Translations under genes and position numbers: made by a program
Shown: positions 53,410-63,679 of the stretch, piece by piece
Layout of the letters: each line of letters starts with the position of its first letter
Numbering within the stretch: the stretch's first letter is position 1
NCBI GenBank assembly: GCA_026122225.1
Contig: JANEZZ010001377.1
Coordinates: 1-64,000 of the forward strand
Reading direction: 5' to 3'
DNA: 64,000 nt
DNA from: Heloderma charlesbogerti
Lineage: Eukaryota; Chordata; Lepidosauria; Squamata; Helodermatidae
Notes under the pieces: generated by a model
Database searches by the model: none
Told to the model about the DNA's origin: nothing
What the model saw: the letters and a program-made list of their open reading frames with translations, nothing else

Positions 53410-54889
53410 AAACAGCAAATTCTGCCTCCTCGCCATCAAGGTGCACAGTCCCTGAGGCTATTATTTTGGCATTTACGGAAGAAAATCCCACAAGTACTTC
53501 TCCTCCTCTCCGGCCTTAAAAACAACAACAATAAATTAAATAACTAAACACTGACTGTCCCTTGATACCCAAAACTAGCTGCCTGAAGCGGCCACCTCAG
53601 CTTCTGCTTCTCAAGCTGGCTATAAGGGTGCCTCCACACAACCATTTGCACTGTGGCCTGGCACTGCCTGGGTAAACGCACGACATGGCAAGGCAGTGGT
53701 CTGTACATCTGGCCATGTGCTGAGGTGACTGGTGTTGCTCGCTCATCCATAGGCATTCAGAATTCTAGGGAACCTGATACGATAAACATGGCTTCATCGC
53801 TGTGTCCTACTGATGACCAGCTTCCCACATAGTTGCACTGGGGTGTGTTCACAGTGTGGTAAATGGTTATTGTTAGTCACCCCAAGAGCCTTTTTACCTG
53901 TTACCTGTTACAGAGGAGTTCACACCTGCTGGCTCTCTGTACCATAGCCAACCTTACCAAGAGGCAGGGTGAAACCACTGCCTCAGGCGTTGGAGCAGGA
54001 GGAGCAGTGAGCTGTATGCTCCCCTCCTCCCCACCAAGAGGGCCCCAGGCTCCCACCTCAGTCCAGCGAGGTGGCATAGCACTGCACCAGGCGCTCCAGG
54101 GAGTCATGCCCAGTGCAATCATTTATTCTCCTTGCCTCTCTTCATGTGTGTTATTTTTTGTGGAGTACTCAGGGCCTAAGGAGAAGCTCCATTTTAAGGC
54201 TCTCCCTTTTAAATTCTATTTTTGAATTCATAACCCACAGCTGGGAAATGCAAGGGTAGCCTGTGCCCAAAGTGTTTTTCCATCCGTGACCAACCAGGAA
54301 ATGAAGTCCTTTGTGTTCCCCTAATTCCAAGGCCATGTAATTCTAACTGCTCATTCTTTGTTTCTTTCCCATTCCTTTGTTTCTTTCCCATCCCGTGATA
54401 TGTTCAGCACCTTGGATAGCTCCTTCAGCGGTCTGGCTGGTTCTGACTGAAACCCAGAGTGGAGGCATAGCCCCACCAAAATCGGAGCCACCAGCCTCCA
54501 CTGCATGTTGCACACGTGTTTACAAAGGGGCTGTGGGGCAGCACCTCTGGCCTCACCCCTCAATGGTGCATGGCTCCTCCTGGCCCTGGCCCCACCAACT
54601 GAGGCAGGGAAGCACTCGCATGGCAGAGCCCTTTACATGCAGATGTCTCCACAGATCCTGGAACCCCGCACAGTCAGAGGTCTATTTGCGAATGCTTCCC
54701 CACCTCCGACGTCCACACAAATGCATGGATTGGGGCGGGGCATGGCCAGGAAGAGCCACGTGGCATCAGGGGCACAGACAGAGCTGTGGTCCCTTTCTGC
54801 ACTCACTACCCCTTCATGAGAGTGATGCTCGAGGAAGACTTTGGTTGCTCTCGCTCTTGCAGATGGATTGGGCAGAGACCCATGGAGCA
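53410..54889. other. Intergenic sequence, GC-richer
   Basis: Several overlapping open frames on both strands (for example 54377-54943) give no recognisable protein. No named repeat was found. Confidence 0.3.
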
Positions 54890-55035
54890 GGGGCATGGAA
54901 ATCCATTTCAGAGAAGCTCTTGGGGGCTGCATTCCAGTGGTAAATGGTGCCAAAGGCATGACCATCTGGGAAACCCCAGGGGGCTGGATTGGGACCCCGG
55001 GAAGGCCAGATTTCTGAGGTTCTGCACCCCTGCCA
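54890..55035 (-). repeat. MITE family E fragment, minus orientation
   Basis: TGCATTCCAGTGGTAAATGG, GGGCTGGATTGGGACCCCGG and TTCTGAGGTTCTGCACCCCT are the inverted left and right parts of family E. Confidence 0.65.
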
Positions 55036-55324
55036 TGGAGTCTGATTGGCTCTCTTGAACCTGTCAAGGAGAAGCAGCAGAACATTCCTTCTCAGATTCT
55101 GACTGATGGAGGGGTGTTTGAAACATTCAGCTACCTTTGGTACACCCCCATCAACTCTGAAAGATATGATATAACTGCAAATAAAAGCAACGGAACCATT
55201 TATGCTGAACTTCTTTAAAAAAAAATGTTGTGCCTCAGAGTTGTTCCTTGTTTGTTGTTGTTGTTGTTTTTAAAAAATCTCTTTTATAGGATTAATAGTT
55301 TCAAAGGAGGTGAATTTACAGTGC

Positions 55325-55565
55325 ATTCCTAGGAATGTCTGCTCAGAAACAATCAGCACTGAATTAATGGGACTTACTCCCAGGTCAGTGTGCATACAGA
55401 AGCCTTCCCCCAACCAATGCCCTCCAGATGTGTTGGGATGCAACTCCCATCATCCCCGCATTGTCCAAGCTGGTTGGGGATTATAGAAGTTGTAGTCCAA
55501 CACATCAAGGGGGTGGCGGGTTGAGGGAAGGCTGTTGTGTATAGGACTGCAGCCTTAATAGCTGT
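55325..55565. repeat. Hairpin MITE family C copy, split by a family A insertion
   Basis: CAGTGCATTCCTAGGAATGT begins the copy, GGGACTTACTCCCAGGTCAG leads to the insertion, and GTGTATAGGACTGCAGCCTT closes it. Confidence 0.75.
55397..55535. mobile_element. Hairpin MITE family A inside family C, with 8-bp target duplication
   Basis: The ends are CAGAAGCCTTCCCCCAACC and GGTTGAGGGAAGGCTGT. Flanks TGTGCATA (55389-55396) and TGTGTATA (55536-55543) match at seven of eight bases. Confidence 0.75.
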
Positions 55566-55569
55566 GTCA

Positions 55570-56460
55570 CGGAGGAAATTTCAGGAATTGTACTATTTCT
55601 AGGTGTGTGACAACCTGCATTTGCTGAAATTCCCTACTCCATGCAACTATCAAAGCCTTAAGAGACCTATCCTCTTTTGCACGTTTACCTCCCCTAATCA
55701 CAAAACATTGAAAAGTTTTGTTTGATTCTTAATCGGGGCCATACAGGCCCCAGGAGGCAATTTACAAAACTTGGGATTCAGCGGTTTTGGCTACAAATGG
55801 GGGACATATTGGATTTGGGGATTTTAGGCAGCCCCTTATCCCCTCTTGAAATGAGTTCTGTCAGCCAGCAGAGGAGAGCGGTATACTACCCACCCTGCCC
55901 TGAGGATAAAGTCCCAAATCCTAGATTTCTCCCCAGGCCCTAAAAAAAATAAAAAAATAAAAATGTAGCACAATAAGAATGCCCCTTCCCCACTTGGAGC
56001 AGGGGGAAGTCAACAAAAAACAATACTCCTCTCCCAGTTTACAATGAGCTTCTGTGATGAGCTTCCACAAAGAAAACAATGGCGGTGGCACAGCAATAGC
56101 AACAAAGACTAGGGAGAGAACTAGATTCTCAAAGTGCCAATTGGGCTCAAATATATCTCTTGTTAAGAGTTGCCTGATGGCCATCAGGCAGGAGGGGTTC
56201 ATTGAATGTATGCCTGAGATCTGTGTATCGTATGCATATATTATGAATATATCTATACCTCCGAATAAAGTTGCCTTGCCCAGAGTGCCGGTTTTATTTC
56301 CTATGTTTTTACTTAGGGGGAGGCATTCAGTGATAATGTTGTGCACTTGGTGGGTGGGTGGTAGTGGGTTAAAGGTTAAGAGCCACTAGTCAAATTCATT
56401 GCAGACAGCCCCTGCTGCAGGTTTCCCATAGGCATCTAGTTGGCTGCTGTGCGAACAGAA
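55570..56460. other. Intergenic sequence with CR1 tail debris
   Basis: TTTCCCATAGGCATCTAGTT near 56425 is a CR1 3'UTR phrase. The rest is unrecognised. Confidence 0.35.
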
Positions 56461-56467
56461 TGCTGGA

Positions 56468-58300
56468 CTAGAATAATAGAATAGTAGGGTTGGAAGGGGC
56501 CTATAAGACCATCGAGTTCAGCCCCCTGCTCAGTGCAGGAATCCAAGTCAGAGCATCCCTGACAAGTGGCTGTCCAGCCTCATCTTGAATGCCTCCAGTG
56601 TGGGAGAGGCCACCACCTTCCTAGATAATTGGTTCCATTGTCATATTGCTCTAACAGTCAGGAAGCTTTTCCTGATGTTCAGCCCGAATCTGGCTTCCTG
56701 GAACTTGAGCCCATTATTCTGTGTCCTGCACTCTGGGATGATCAAGAAGAGATCCTGGCCTTCCTCTCTGTGACAACCTTTCAAGTACTTGAACAGCGCT
56801 ATCACATTTCTCCTCAGTCTTCTCTTCTCAAAGCTAAACATGCCCAGTTCTTTCAGTCTCTCCTCATAGGGCTTTGTTTCCAGTCCCCTGATCATCTTCG
56901 TTGCCCTCCTCTGAACCCTCTCCAGTTTGTCTGCATCCTACTTAAAGTGTGGTGCCCAGAACTGGACACAGTACTCCAGATGAGGCCTAACCAGTGCTGA
57001 GTAGAGGGGAACTAGTACTTCCCGGGATTTGGAAGCTATACTTCTATTAATGCAGCCCAAAATAGCATTTGCCTTTTTTTTGCAGCCACATCACATTGTT
57101 GGCTCATATTCAGCTTGTGATTGACAACAATTCCAAGATCCTTCTTGCTCGTAGTATAGTATCCCCCATCTTGTAACTGTGCATTTGGTTTCTTTTTCCT
57201 AGGTGCAGAACTTGGCATTTATTCCTATTAAATGTCATTCTGTTGTTTTCTGCCCAGTGCTCCAGTCTATCAAGATCACTTTGAATTCTGTTTCTGTCTT
57301 CCAGGGTATTAGCTATCCCACCCAATTTGGTGTCATCTGCAAATTTGATCAGCATTCCCTGCACCTCCTCATCCAAGTCATTAATAAAAATGTTGAAAAG
57401 CACTGGGCCCAGGACTGAGCCCTGCGGTATCCCACTCGTTTCCTCTCTCCAGTTTGAGAAGATCCCATTGATAAGCACTCTTTGAGTCCGATTCTGTAGC
57501 CAACTGTGGATCCACCTGATAGTTGTTCATCTAGCCCACTTTGAGCTAGTTTGCTCATCAGGATATCATGGGGCAGTTTGTCGAAAGCTTTGCTGAAGTC
57601 AAGGTATATGATGTCTACAGCATTCCCACAGTCCACAAGGGAGGTTACCTGATCAAAAAATGAGATCAGATTAGTCTGGCAGGATTTGTTCTTGACAAAT
57701 CCATGTTGGCTTCAAGTAATCACTGCATAGTTTTCAAGGTGCTTCCAGATGGATTGCTTTATCCTCTGCTCCAGAATTTTCCCAGGGATTGATGTCAGAC
57801 TGACTGGTCTATAGTTCCCAGGTTTTTTTTACCCTTTTTGAAGATAGGGACAACATTAGCCCTCCTCCAGTCATCTGGCACTTCCCCCGTCCTCCATGAT
57901 TTCTCAAAGAGAATAGACAGTGGTTCTGAGAGTTCTTCTGCCAGTTCCTTTATTACTCTACGGTGCAATTCATCTGGCCCTGGAGATTTGAACTCATTCA
58001 ATGTACTTAGGTGTTCCTTGACCTATCGATCTCAAGCTGCAATCCTGCCCCTTCAGCCTCTACTTCGCCTTTGCCAGGGTGGTCATAGACCCTCTTTCGG
58101 GAGAAGACTGAGCCAAAGTAGGAATTGAGCACCTCTGCCTTTTCTTTGTCATCTATTATCATTTCAGGCCTTTGTTCTGATCCAGCAGGGCTCTCCTTCT
58201 GTTCTTCTGCTTTCAACTACTCCTTTGCCTTCATCAGCTTGCTTTTTACCTGACTCATGTCTCCATGCCCTGCCTTTTCCCAGTTCTGCCTGGAGATGGC
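56468..58300 (-). mobile_element. CR1 LINE, longer 5'-truncated copy
   Basis: The same subfamily as 26234-27735. Minus-strand pieces cover [72 protein letters not shown], the catalytic FADDTK, and the C-terminal YEERLKELGMFSFEKRRL. It reaches about 550 bp further toward the 5' end than the other copy, into a segment with KAEVLNSYFGSVFS. Several single-base frameshifts make it inactive. Confidence 0.93.
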
Positions 58301-58309
58301 AGCATTGTT

Positions 58310-58930
58310 CCGACCTTTGAGCTTTTAATGCTAGCTATCCCTGGGAACAATCAATCTAAATTTAGGTGGGAAAAAAGCACTCTCCAGAAGAGTTCAATAA
58401 ACATTGCACTCCTGTTCTTCTCTATCCCACACTGTCTTGACCTCCACCTCTTTGGAGTCCTCCCATAAATCGTGACAATAAATGTTCCCAATGTTCTCAA
58501 AACCGGCTCTGAAAGGTATACGGCAGGCACGAGCTGTAATGAAGCTCACTGACATCTCATGTTTGGCTTCTGGAGTAGAAGGAACGTAAAGGTGTTCCTG
58601 TTATTATGAATGAGTTGTTGTGACAGTAAGTGCAGTTCATGAGGGCCCCACCAGTGCCTTAAGTTGTGGGAGCATGACTAATAACATCTGAGAGTACAGC
58701 AAGGAGAAGGAGAAGAAGCCGCTAAGCCTCTTAGGAGACTTAGGAGAGTACTGCAAGGAGAAGAAAGAGGCTACTAAAGATCTGAAATACAGAGAACTCT
58801 GTTTGTGTTTACTACATCTATTTCAGTTATCTGTCAGTCTGAAAGGCATTGTGAAAGCTCTTTGTTAAGGTAGCTGGTCTGTTTGTTTTTAACAGGTTTT
58901 AACAAACCTAAAAGCATATTGTTGTAACCT
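58310..58930. other. Intergenic sequence, nothing recognised
   Basis: Includes a short duplicated phrase (GGAGAAG and CTCTTAGGAGACTTAGGAGA near 58700-58760). No gene was seen. Confidence 0.4.
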
Positions 58931-60134
58931 AATTGCTGCAGGGCATTTCCATGTTTGTGTGCGCAGTTTGTTCCTCTACAGTTCCCACAGTTTTGACCCT
59001 CAGGACCAGACTTTCTAGGGGTCAAAGGGCATATTCAGTTAAGAATGAAAACGTCGCCACTTTCATTTTGAAGGAAAATAGTAGCTGTAAACAGGAAATA
59101 GCAACCCCTCCTCCCTTCTCTTTTCCTGTGCAAGGGGATGCAAAAAAGCAGAAGATGGGAACCATGTCCCATCCCCAGTCAGGAAGCTCCCCAGACACCA
59201 CTGCCCCTGCCAGCACCTCCTCCTCAGCTCTGTTGCTAGGTGTGGGGTGGGGAAGTGTGCAAGCAAGAGAAGGCTGGAGCTGTTCTGCCTTCTCACCCTC
59301 TTTGGGCACCACATCAGGGAGGACTAGGCCCAACTCTGTCTGCTTGGTTGTCCCCCCCCCCCGGGTGCCATTGCAGTAGAGAGGGTTGAGCAGCTGGAAA
59401 CAGCTGTCTCTTGTTGCTCCCCCCCCATCTGTGTCACTCTCTGGGTGGCCCAAGAGGGAGGATTTGGTAATGGAAGGAGCAGCTGCCTTATTCTCTCACT
59501 TACTCACCTGTGCTTTTCTCTGAGTGGTGCAGTGGTGGGGATTGGGTCCAACAAGCCCAGTCCTCCCCACTGCATCACCCACTGGGAAAAGGCAAGCGAG
59601 CAGGCAGAGGTGGGGGTGACTACTCCACCAGGGAGCATTTCGCTTGCTTGCTCTTTCTGGATGGCCCCGCTGGGGCCAATCCTTCCAGATGCTCCACCCA
59701 AAGAGAAAGAGAGGGCAGGTGAGCAACCATCACCTGCCCAGACTTTGCTGAGCAGAAAGAAAAGCTGAGCAGCTAGAGATAGATGCCTCTTCTTGGTTAC
59801 CCTCCCTCCCTCCCCCACCCCTCTCTCTCTCTGGCTGGCCCAAGAGGGAGGATTTGGTTTGCTGAGCTGAATCCCCACCACTGTGCTGCCCCAAGGTAGA
59901 GTTCAGGTGAGCAAGTGAGAGGATGGAGTGGCTGCTCCATTGATGGGCAACGCTCTATGCTGCATCACCCAGAGATGGAGGGTGAGTGAGCGGGCAAAGG
60001 TGGCTGCTTGAACCTCCCCACTGCAGTAGTCAGAGAGTGAGCAGGAGAGAAGACTTAGAAGAGGCGAGGGCAACCACTGCCTTCTCTTGGTTGCATGCAT
60101 CACTGTCCCCACTCCCTGCAGGGCTAAAGGGAGC

Positions 60135-60372
60135 TGCTCTGTGTGTGTTTGTTTATTCCCGCCTTTTTTCCTCTTGCAAGGAACTCAAGGTGGCTTACAT
60201 CCTCCTCCTCCTCTCCATTTTATCCTCACAACAATAATCCTGTGAGGTAGGTTGGGCTGAGAGCCTGTGACTGGCCCAAAGTCACCCAGTGAGCTTCCAT
60301 GGCTGAGTGGGGTCCAGAACCCGGATCTCCCAGCTCTCAGTCCAACACTCTCACCACTACACCATGCTGGCT
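60135..60372 (-). repeat. CORE-type (MIR-like) SINE, minus orientation
   Basis: GGTGTAGTGGTGAGAGTGTT as the head, CACTGGGTGACTTTGGGCCA as the CORE, and TTGAGTTCCTTGCAAGAGG in the tail, all on the minus strand. Confidence 0.85.
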
Positions 60373-60402
60373 GTGTGTGTGTGTGTGCGTGTGTGTGTGT
60401 GG
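60370..60402. repeat. TG microsatellite
   Basis: GTGTGTG run with one C interruption, about 33 bp. Confidence 0.9.
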
Positions 60403-60639
60403 TCCCTCCCCCCTCACCTTTTCCAGAGGAAGGGAGGAGAGATTGCTATTTACTGTTTACAGTTTGATTCAAACTGTATCATCAAAAACAGTGCTGTTTG
60501 GCTCCTTTTCCTTCAAAATCAAAGTTGCAGCGTTAGTACACTTTCTAAAAAGGCACACTTAATGTAGCATGTAGTTTGACCCCCAGGGCTTTTCTTGTGC
60601 AATTGTCATTCCCTGCCATGGTTGTTTATGGGTTCTTTA

Positions 60640-61402
60640 TAGGGATGTATGAAAGTCACTTACCTTTCGCGGATTCTGTTTATGGTTGGGGGGAGGCGCT
60701 CCGTCCCTCCCCCCGGAATCCTGGACGGGGGGGGGGAGGCGCTCCATTCCTCCCCCCCGGAATCCTGGCCAGCTGGCTGTGCTCCGCAGGGATTCTGCGG
60801 AGCCACCGGTCGGCTCCGCCAGCAGCCGGACATCCAGCCGCTGGCTAGCAGGGAGGCAAATGGCGGCGGCCATAGCCGCCGCCGTTTGCGTCCCTGCAGT
60901 CAGCCGTGATAGGCTACATAAATGTTTACATAGCCTATCACGTCTGACTTAAAAACAACAACACGCGTACAAAAATGGCGGCGGCCATGGCCGCTGCCAT
61001 TTGCGTTTCTTATTTTGGCACGTCTTAGTCTACACAAACATTTACGTAGACTAAGACGGCGAAAATAAGGGGAATGCAAATAGCGTAGCATCTGCGTACG
61101 CGCGTTGTTTTTTTTAAAGTCAGACATGATAGGCTACGTAAAGATTTACGTAGCCTATCACGTCTTTAAAAAAAAAAACCAACTGGAAATGGCGGCAGCG
61201 GCAGCCGGTTGGCAGACCTGCCGCCACTGAACTGCCGCCGGAGCCACTGCCGGAGCTGCCGCCGCCAGGAAGATCCGCCCCAGGTAAGTCTCGTCTGGGG
61301 GGGGTGGGGGGTGGCAGGCCGTTCCGCCACCAATTTCGGGGGGCCAAATGTGCTGGCATTCGGCCTCCCCGAGATCCGTGGCGGATTTTTCGTACATCCC
61401 TA
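60640..61402 (-). mobile_element. Ac-like hAT foldback element, copy 2
   Basis: This 763-bp element has perfect 8-bp target duplications GTTCTTTA (60632-60639 and 61403-61410) and ends TAGGGATGTA / TACATCCCTA. Relative to copy 1 it is inverted: its right end, read on the minus strand, has the shared blocks CGGATCTCGGGGAGGCCGAA and CCCGAAATTGGTGG. The interior alternates AT-type palindromes (60905-60942, 61021-61058, 61124-61163) and GC-type ones (60849-60896, 60972-61008). No transposase is encoded. Confidence 0.9.
60849..61008. repeat. GC-type palindromes with YY1-like sites
   Basis: GCAAATGGCGGCGGC with GCCGCCGCCGTTTGC (60849-60896), and AAAATGGCGGCGGCC with GGCCGCTGCCATTTGC (60972-61008). 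Each arm contains or resembles the YY1 motif AANATGGCGGC, which is exact at 60972-60982. Confidence 0.8.
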
Positions 61403-61409
61403 GTTCTTT

Positions 61410-61885
61410 AGATGACATAACCCTCCAGTTTTGCTTCTGTATTGAAAGAGCACTTTTGGCGAGTTGTTTTAGAGCAGGGAAAATGTAGCATTGAATTGTG
61501 AAAGAGAAAGAAACTGTGTTTTCCTCTTGTGCATATTTGCACCATTCCACTATACCACAGTGTCACCTAGAGGCTATATAGAAGAAAAGCAGGAAAGGAA
61601 ACACTCCTTGTATGGTGCTAGGATCTCACTTCTGCAACGAAATAGAAAGTGGATACAGTGAATTATTTAACAGCTGATTAACAGCCTCATGTAGAAAACC
61701 TGGATGCTGAGGGAGAAAGATGAAAGAAAATGGCAAGGGTGTAGAAAAGAAGCTAATAATAAACTTTAACAAGTGATGCTGCTGCATCCATATCTGTGTG
61801 GCCGCCTGGAACAGAAGTAAATCAGGTAAGACTATACTGAAAAGGAGAGCAGCACACAAATTGTAATACATGGATGTGGCCATGG
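61410..61885. other. Intergenic sequence, nothing recognised
   Basis: No gene or named repeat was identified. Confidence 0.4.
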
Positions 61886-61976
61886 CTGCAGTCCTATACA
61901 TACTTACTCCCACTAAGACCCATTGCACTCAACGGGGCTTAGTTCAGAGTAGACAGGTATAGGATTGCACTGTTAG
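61886..61976. repeat. Hairpin MITE family C, well-kept copy
   Basis: GCAGTCCTATACATACTTAC at the left and CAGGTATAGGATTGCACTG at the right, with the stem ACCCATTGCACTCAACGGGG. It is one of the best-preserved family C copies in the window. Confidence 0.8.
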
Positions 61977-61979
61977 TCT

Positions 61980-62725
61980 TTCAAGTTTCAAGACCCCAAA
62001 CACCTGTGTAAGTGCATTACATGTACGTCTGGGGAACTGGGCTGATGATGTCTCCTCCTATAATGTTGAAAACATAGACCCAGAGCCACGGTGGTGTCTT
62101 TCTCCCTCACCCTTCTCTTCATGTTCTCAACATAACCTACTTTTATTTCTCTAGCATCTCCTCAGAGAGCTTCTCATTTTCTGTGAAAGCCTTGTGGCCT
62201 GCAGTACCTAGCAGAAAGCAGGTCAATCAATATTTGTGCTGAAGATAAAAAGACGTAACTCCTTTAAAGCATGTCTCTTGAAATGACACCATCAAAAGTG
62301 CCTCGCCTTTTGTGCTACCCGTGGTTGGTACATGATCACTGTGGAAGGGGTGGAATGCTGGAAAAAGCATGATTATGATTACCATTACCACCAAATTGTA
62401 CATTTAATATTATTAATCCAGAGAGCTCCTACCACTACCAGTCAGAAAGCAGTATGCAGCTATTTCATTTTCTTTCTTTCTTTCTTAGCAGGTTATTTGT
62501 GGTAAGAGAAAAGACAGAAGAAGTGGTAGGAAAACCCAGAAGGGCTATGAGCTGAAGGCAACGTTTTCTGGACCCCCTGTAAAATTACGTGAATGAGGCT
62601 GGGTAATAGCACTATAAAAGCCTCATCTGGAATCATCCCAAGTCCAATAAACTCAATGGCTCTTACTTTTAAGCGTAACTTCCAGGATTCCCCATGTCAC
62701 CCATGTGTTTGGTGGGTGAGTGGGT
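61980..62725. other. Intergenic sequence, nothing recognised
   Basis: A short TTTC run lies at 62468-62487. No gene was found. Confidence 0.4.
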
Positions 62726-62729
62726 GATG

Positions 62730-62978
62730 ATTCTATTTATTTATTTATTTATTGCATTTATACCCCGCCTTTTTTCCCTTGCAAGGAACCCAAGGCGGCT
62801 TACATCCTCCTCCTCCTCTCCATTTTATCCTCACAACAACAACCCTGTGAGGTGGGTTGGGCTGAGAGTCTGTGACTGGCCCAAAGTCACCCAGTGAGCT
62901 TCCATGGCCAAGTGGGGACTAGAACCCGGATCTCCCAGCTCCTAGTCCAACACTCTTGCCACTACACCACACTGGCAT
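62730..62978 (-). repeat. CORE-type (MIR-like) SINE with TTTA tail
   Basis: On the minus strand: head GTGTAGTGGCAAGAGTGTTG, CORE CACTGGGTGACTTTGGGCCA, then CTTGGGTTCCTTGCAAGGG, GGCGGGGTATAAATGCAATA and an AAATAAATAAAT tail. It is full length and little diverged. Confidence 0.88.
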
Positions 62979-63119
62979 TCTACATGCAGCAACATGCATT
63001 TCACTGCTGTGCATGGACATCTGTGAAACACAGTGGTTGAATGGATATTAATGATTGCTTGGGCAACAATTCTATCCCTGTCCACACACATTTTCACCTG
63101 CTGTGTTGCCTGTGGAAAG

Positions 63120-63405
63120 GGCTGGTTTCATTTGCTCTAGAACGGGTGCAGAGCCCCAAATCTCTCACTCTGGGATTCTCCCAGATGGCTGCACCCTCTT
63201 TTCCTCAACCACCGACCATTTGGTGGTTTCCCAACTTTTGCGCAGTTTTTGAAGATCGAAGTGCTTTTCCTAACGCTTAGTTACTGGCAGTAAGAGCTTT
63301 GGGCTAAAATTCGGTAGTTTGGGCCACGCCTCTTTTGCCTTTCACCCTGCCCACCATAGGATGGGCCCCCAAGAGCTTCTCCGAGGTTCAGCAACCCTGC
63401 TCTAG
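63120..63405 (+). repeat. MITE family E copy
   Basis: CCATTTGGTGGTTTCCCAAC, GCTTAGTTACTGGCAGTAAG and GGGCCACGCCTCTTTTGCCT match family E, ending near GTTCAGCAACCCTGCT. Confidence 0.75.
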
Positions 63406-63610
63406 ACTCTAGGCATTCACCTGAATGATAGGAACAAAGCAGTTCCTTCCTCCAGCTGTTGCTTGCAACATTTCTAATCTTTTCACGCTCCGGGGAGAGA
63501 GGGAAACCATCCGCTGCTTCTTGTCTGCAGGAAAGGGCTTCACTTCAAGGAAAGATATAATTGTTTTTAGAAGGTCTTACTACAAATTGTAGCCTCCAGC
63601 CCTCTTTCCC

Positions 63611-63613
<3 letters not shown>

Positions 63614-63649
<36 letters not shown>

Positions 63650-63678
63650 CGCGCGCGCATGCGTGCATGTGTGTGTGC
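63614..63678. repeat. TG/CG alternating tract
   Basis: 65 bp of strictly alternating pyrimidine-purine: about 13 TG units, about 9 GC units, then ATGCGTGCATGTGTGTGTGC. Confidence 0.95.
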
Positions 63679-63679
63679 T

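Larger units (their letters stand above)
58940..60612. mobile_element. Large foldback DNA element with internal tandem repeats
   Basis: Left-arm blocks TAGGGGTCAAAGGGCATATT (59017) and CTGTAAACAGGAAATAGCAA (59085) recur inverted at the right. There the minus strand reads TGGGGGTCAAACTACATGC (near 60585) and CTGTAAACAGTAAATAGCAA (near 60460). Inside, segments ending in GGCCCAAGAGGGAGGATTTG occur at about 59395-59470 and 59765-59860, a tandem unit of nearly 390 bp. A CORE-type SINE sits in the right part. No transposase was found; exact ends are uncertain. Confidence 0.6.

Noticed and set aside
54377..54943. 188-codon plus-strand open frame
   Set aside because: No recognisable family; overlapping frames of similar size exist on both strands, typical of GC-rich noncoding DNA, and its end overlaps a MITE fragment.
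59022..59881. Several open frames of 76-148 codons on both strands
   Set aside because: They fall within the inverted-repeat element and repeat each other through its tandem unit; no transposase motif is visible.
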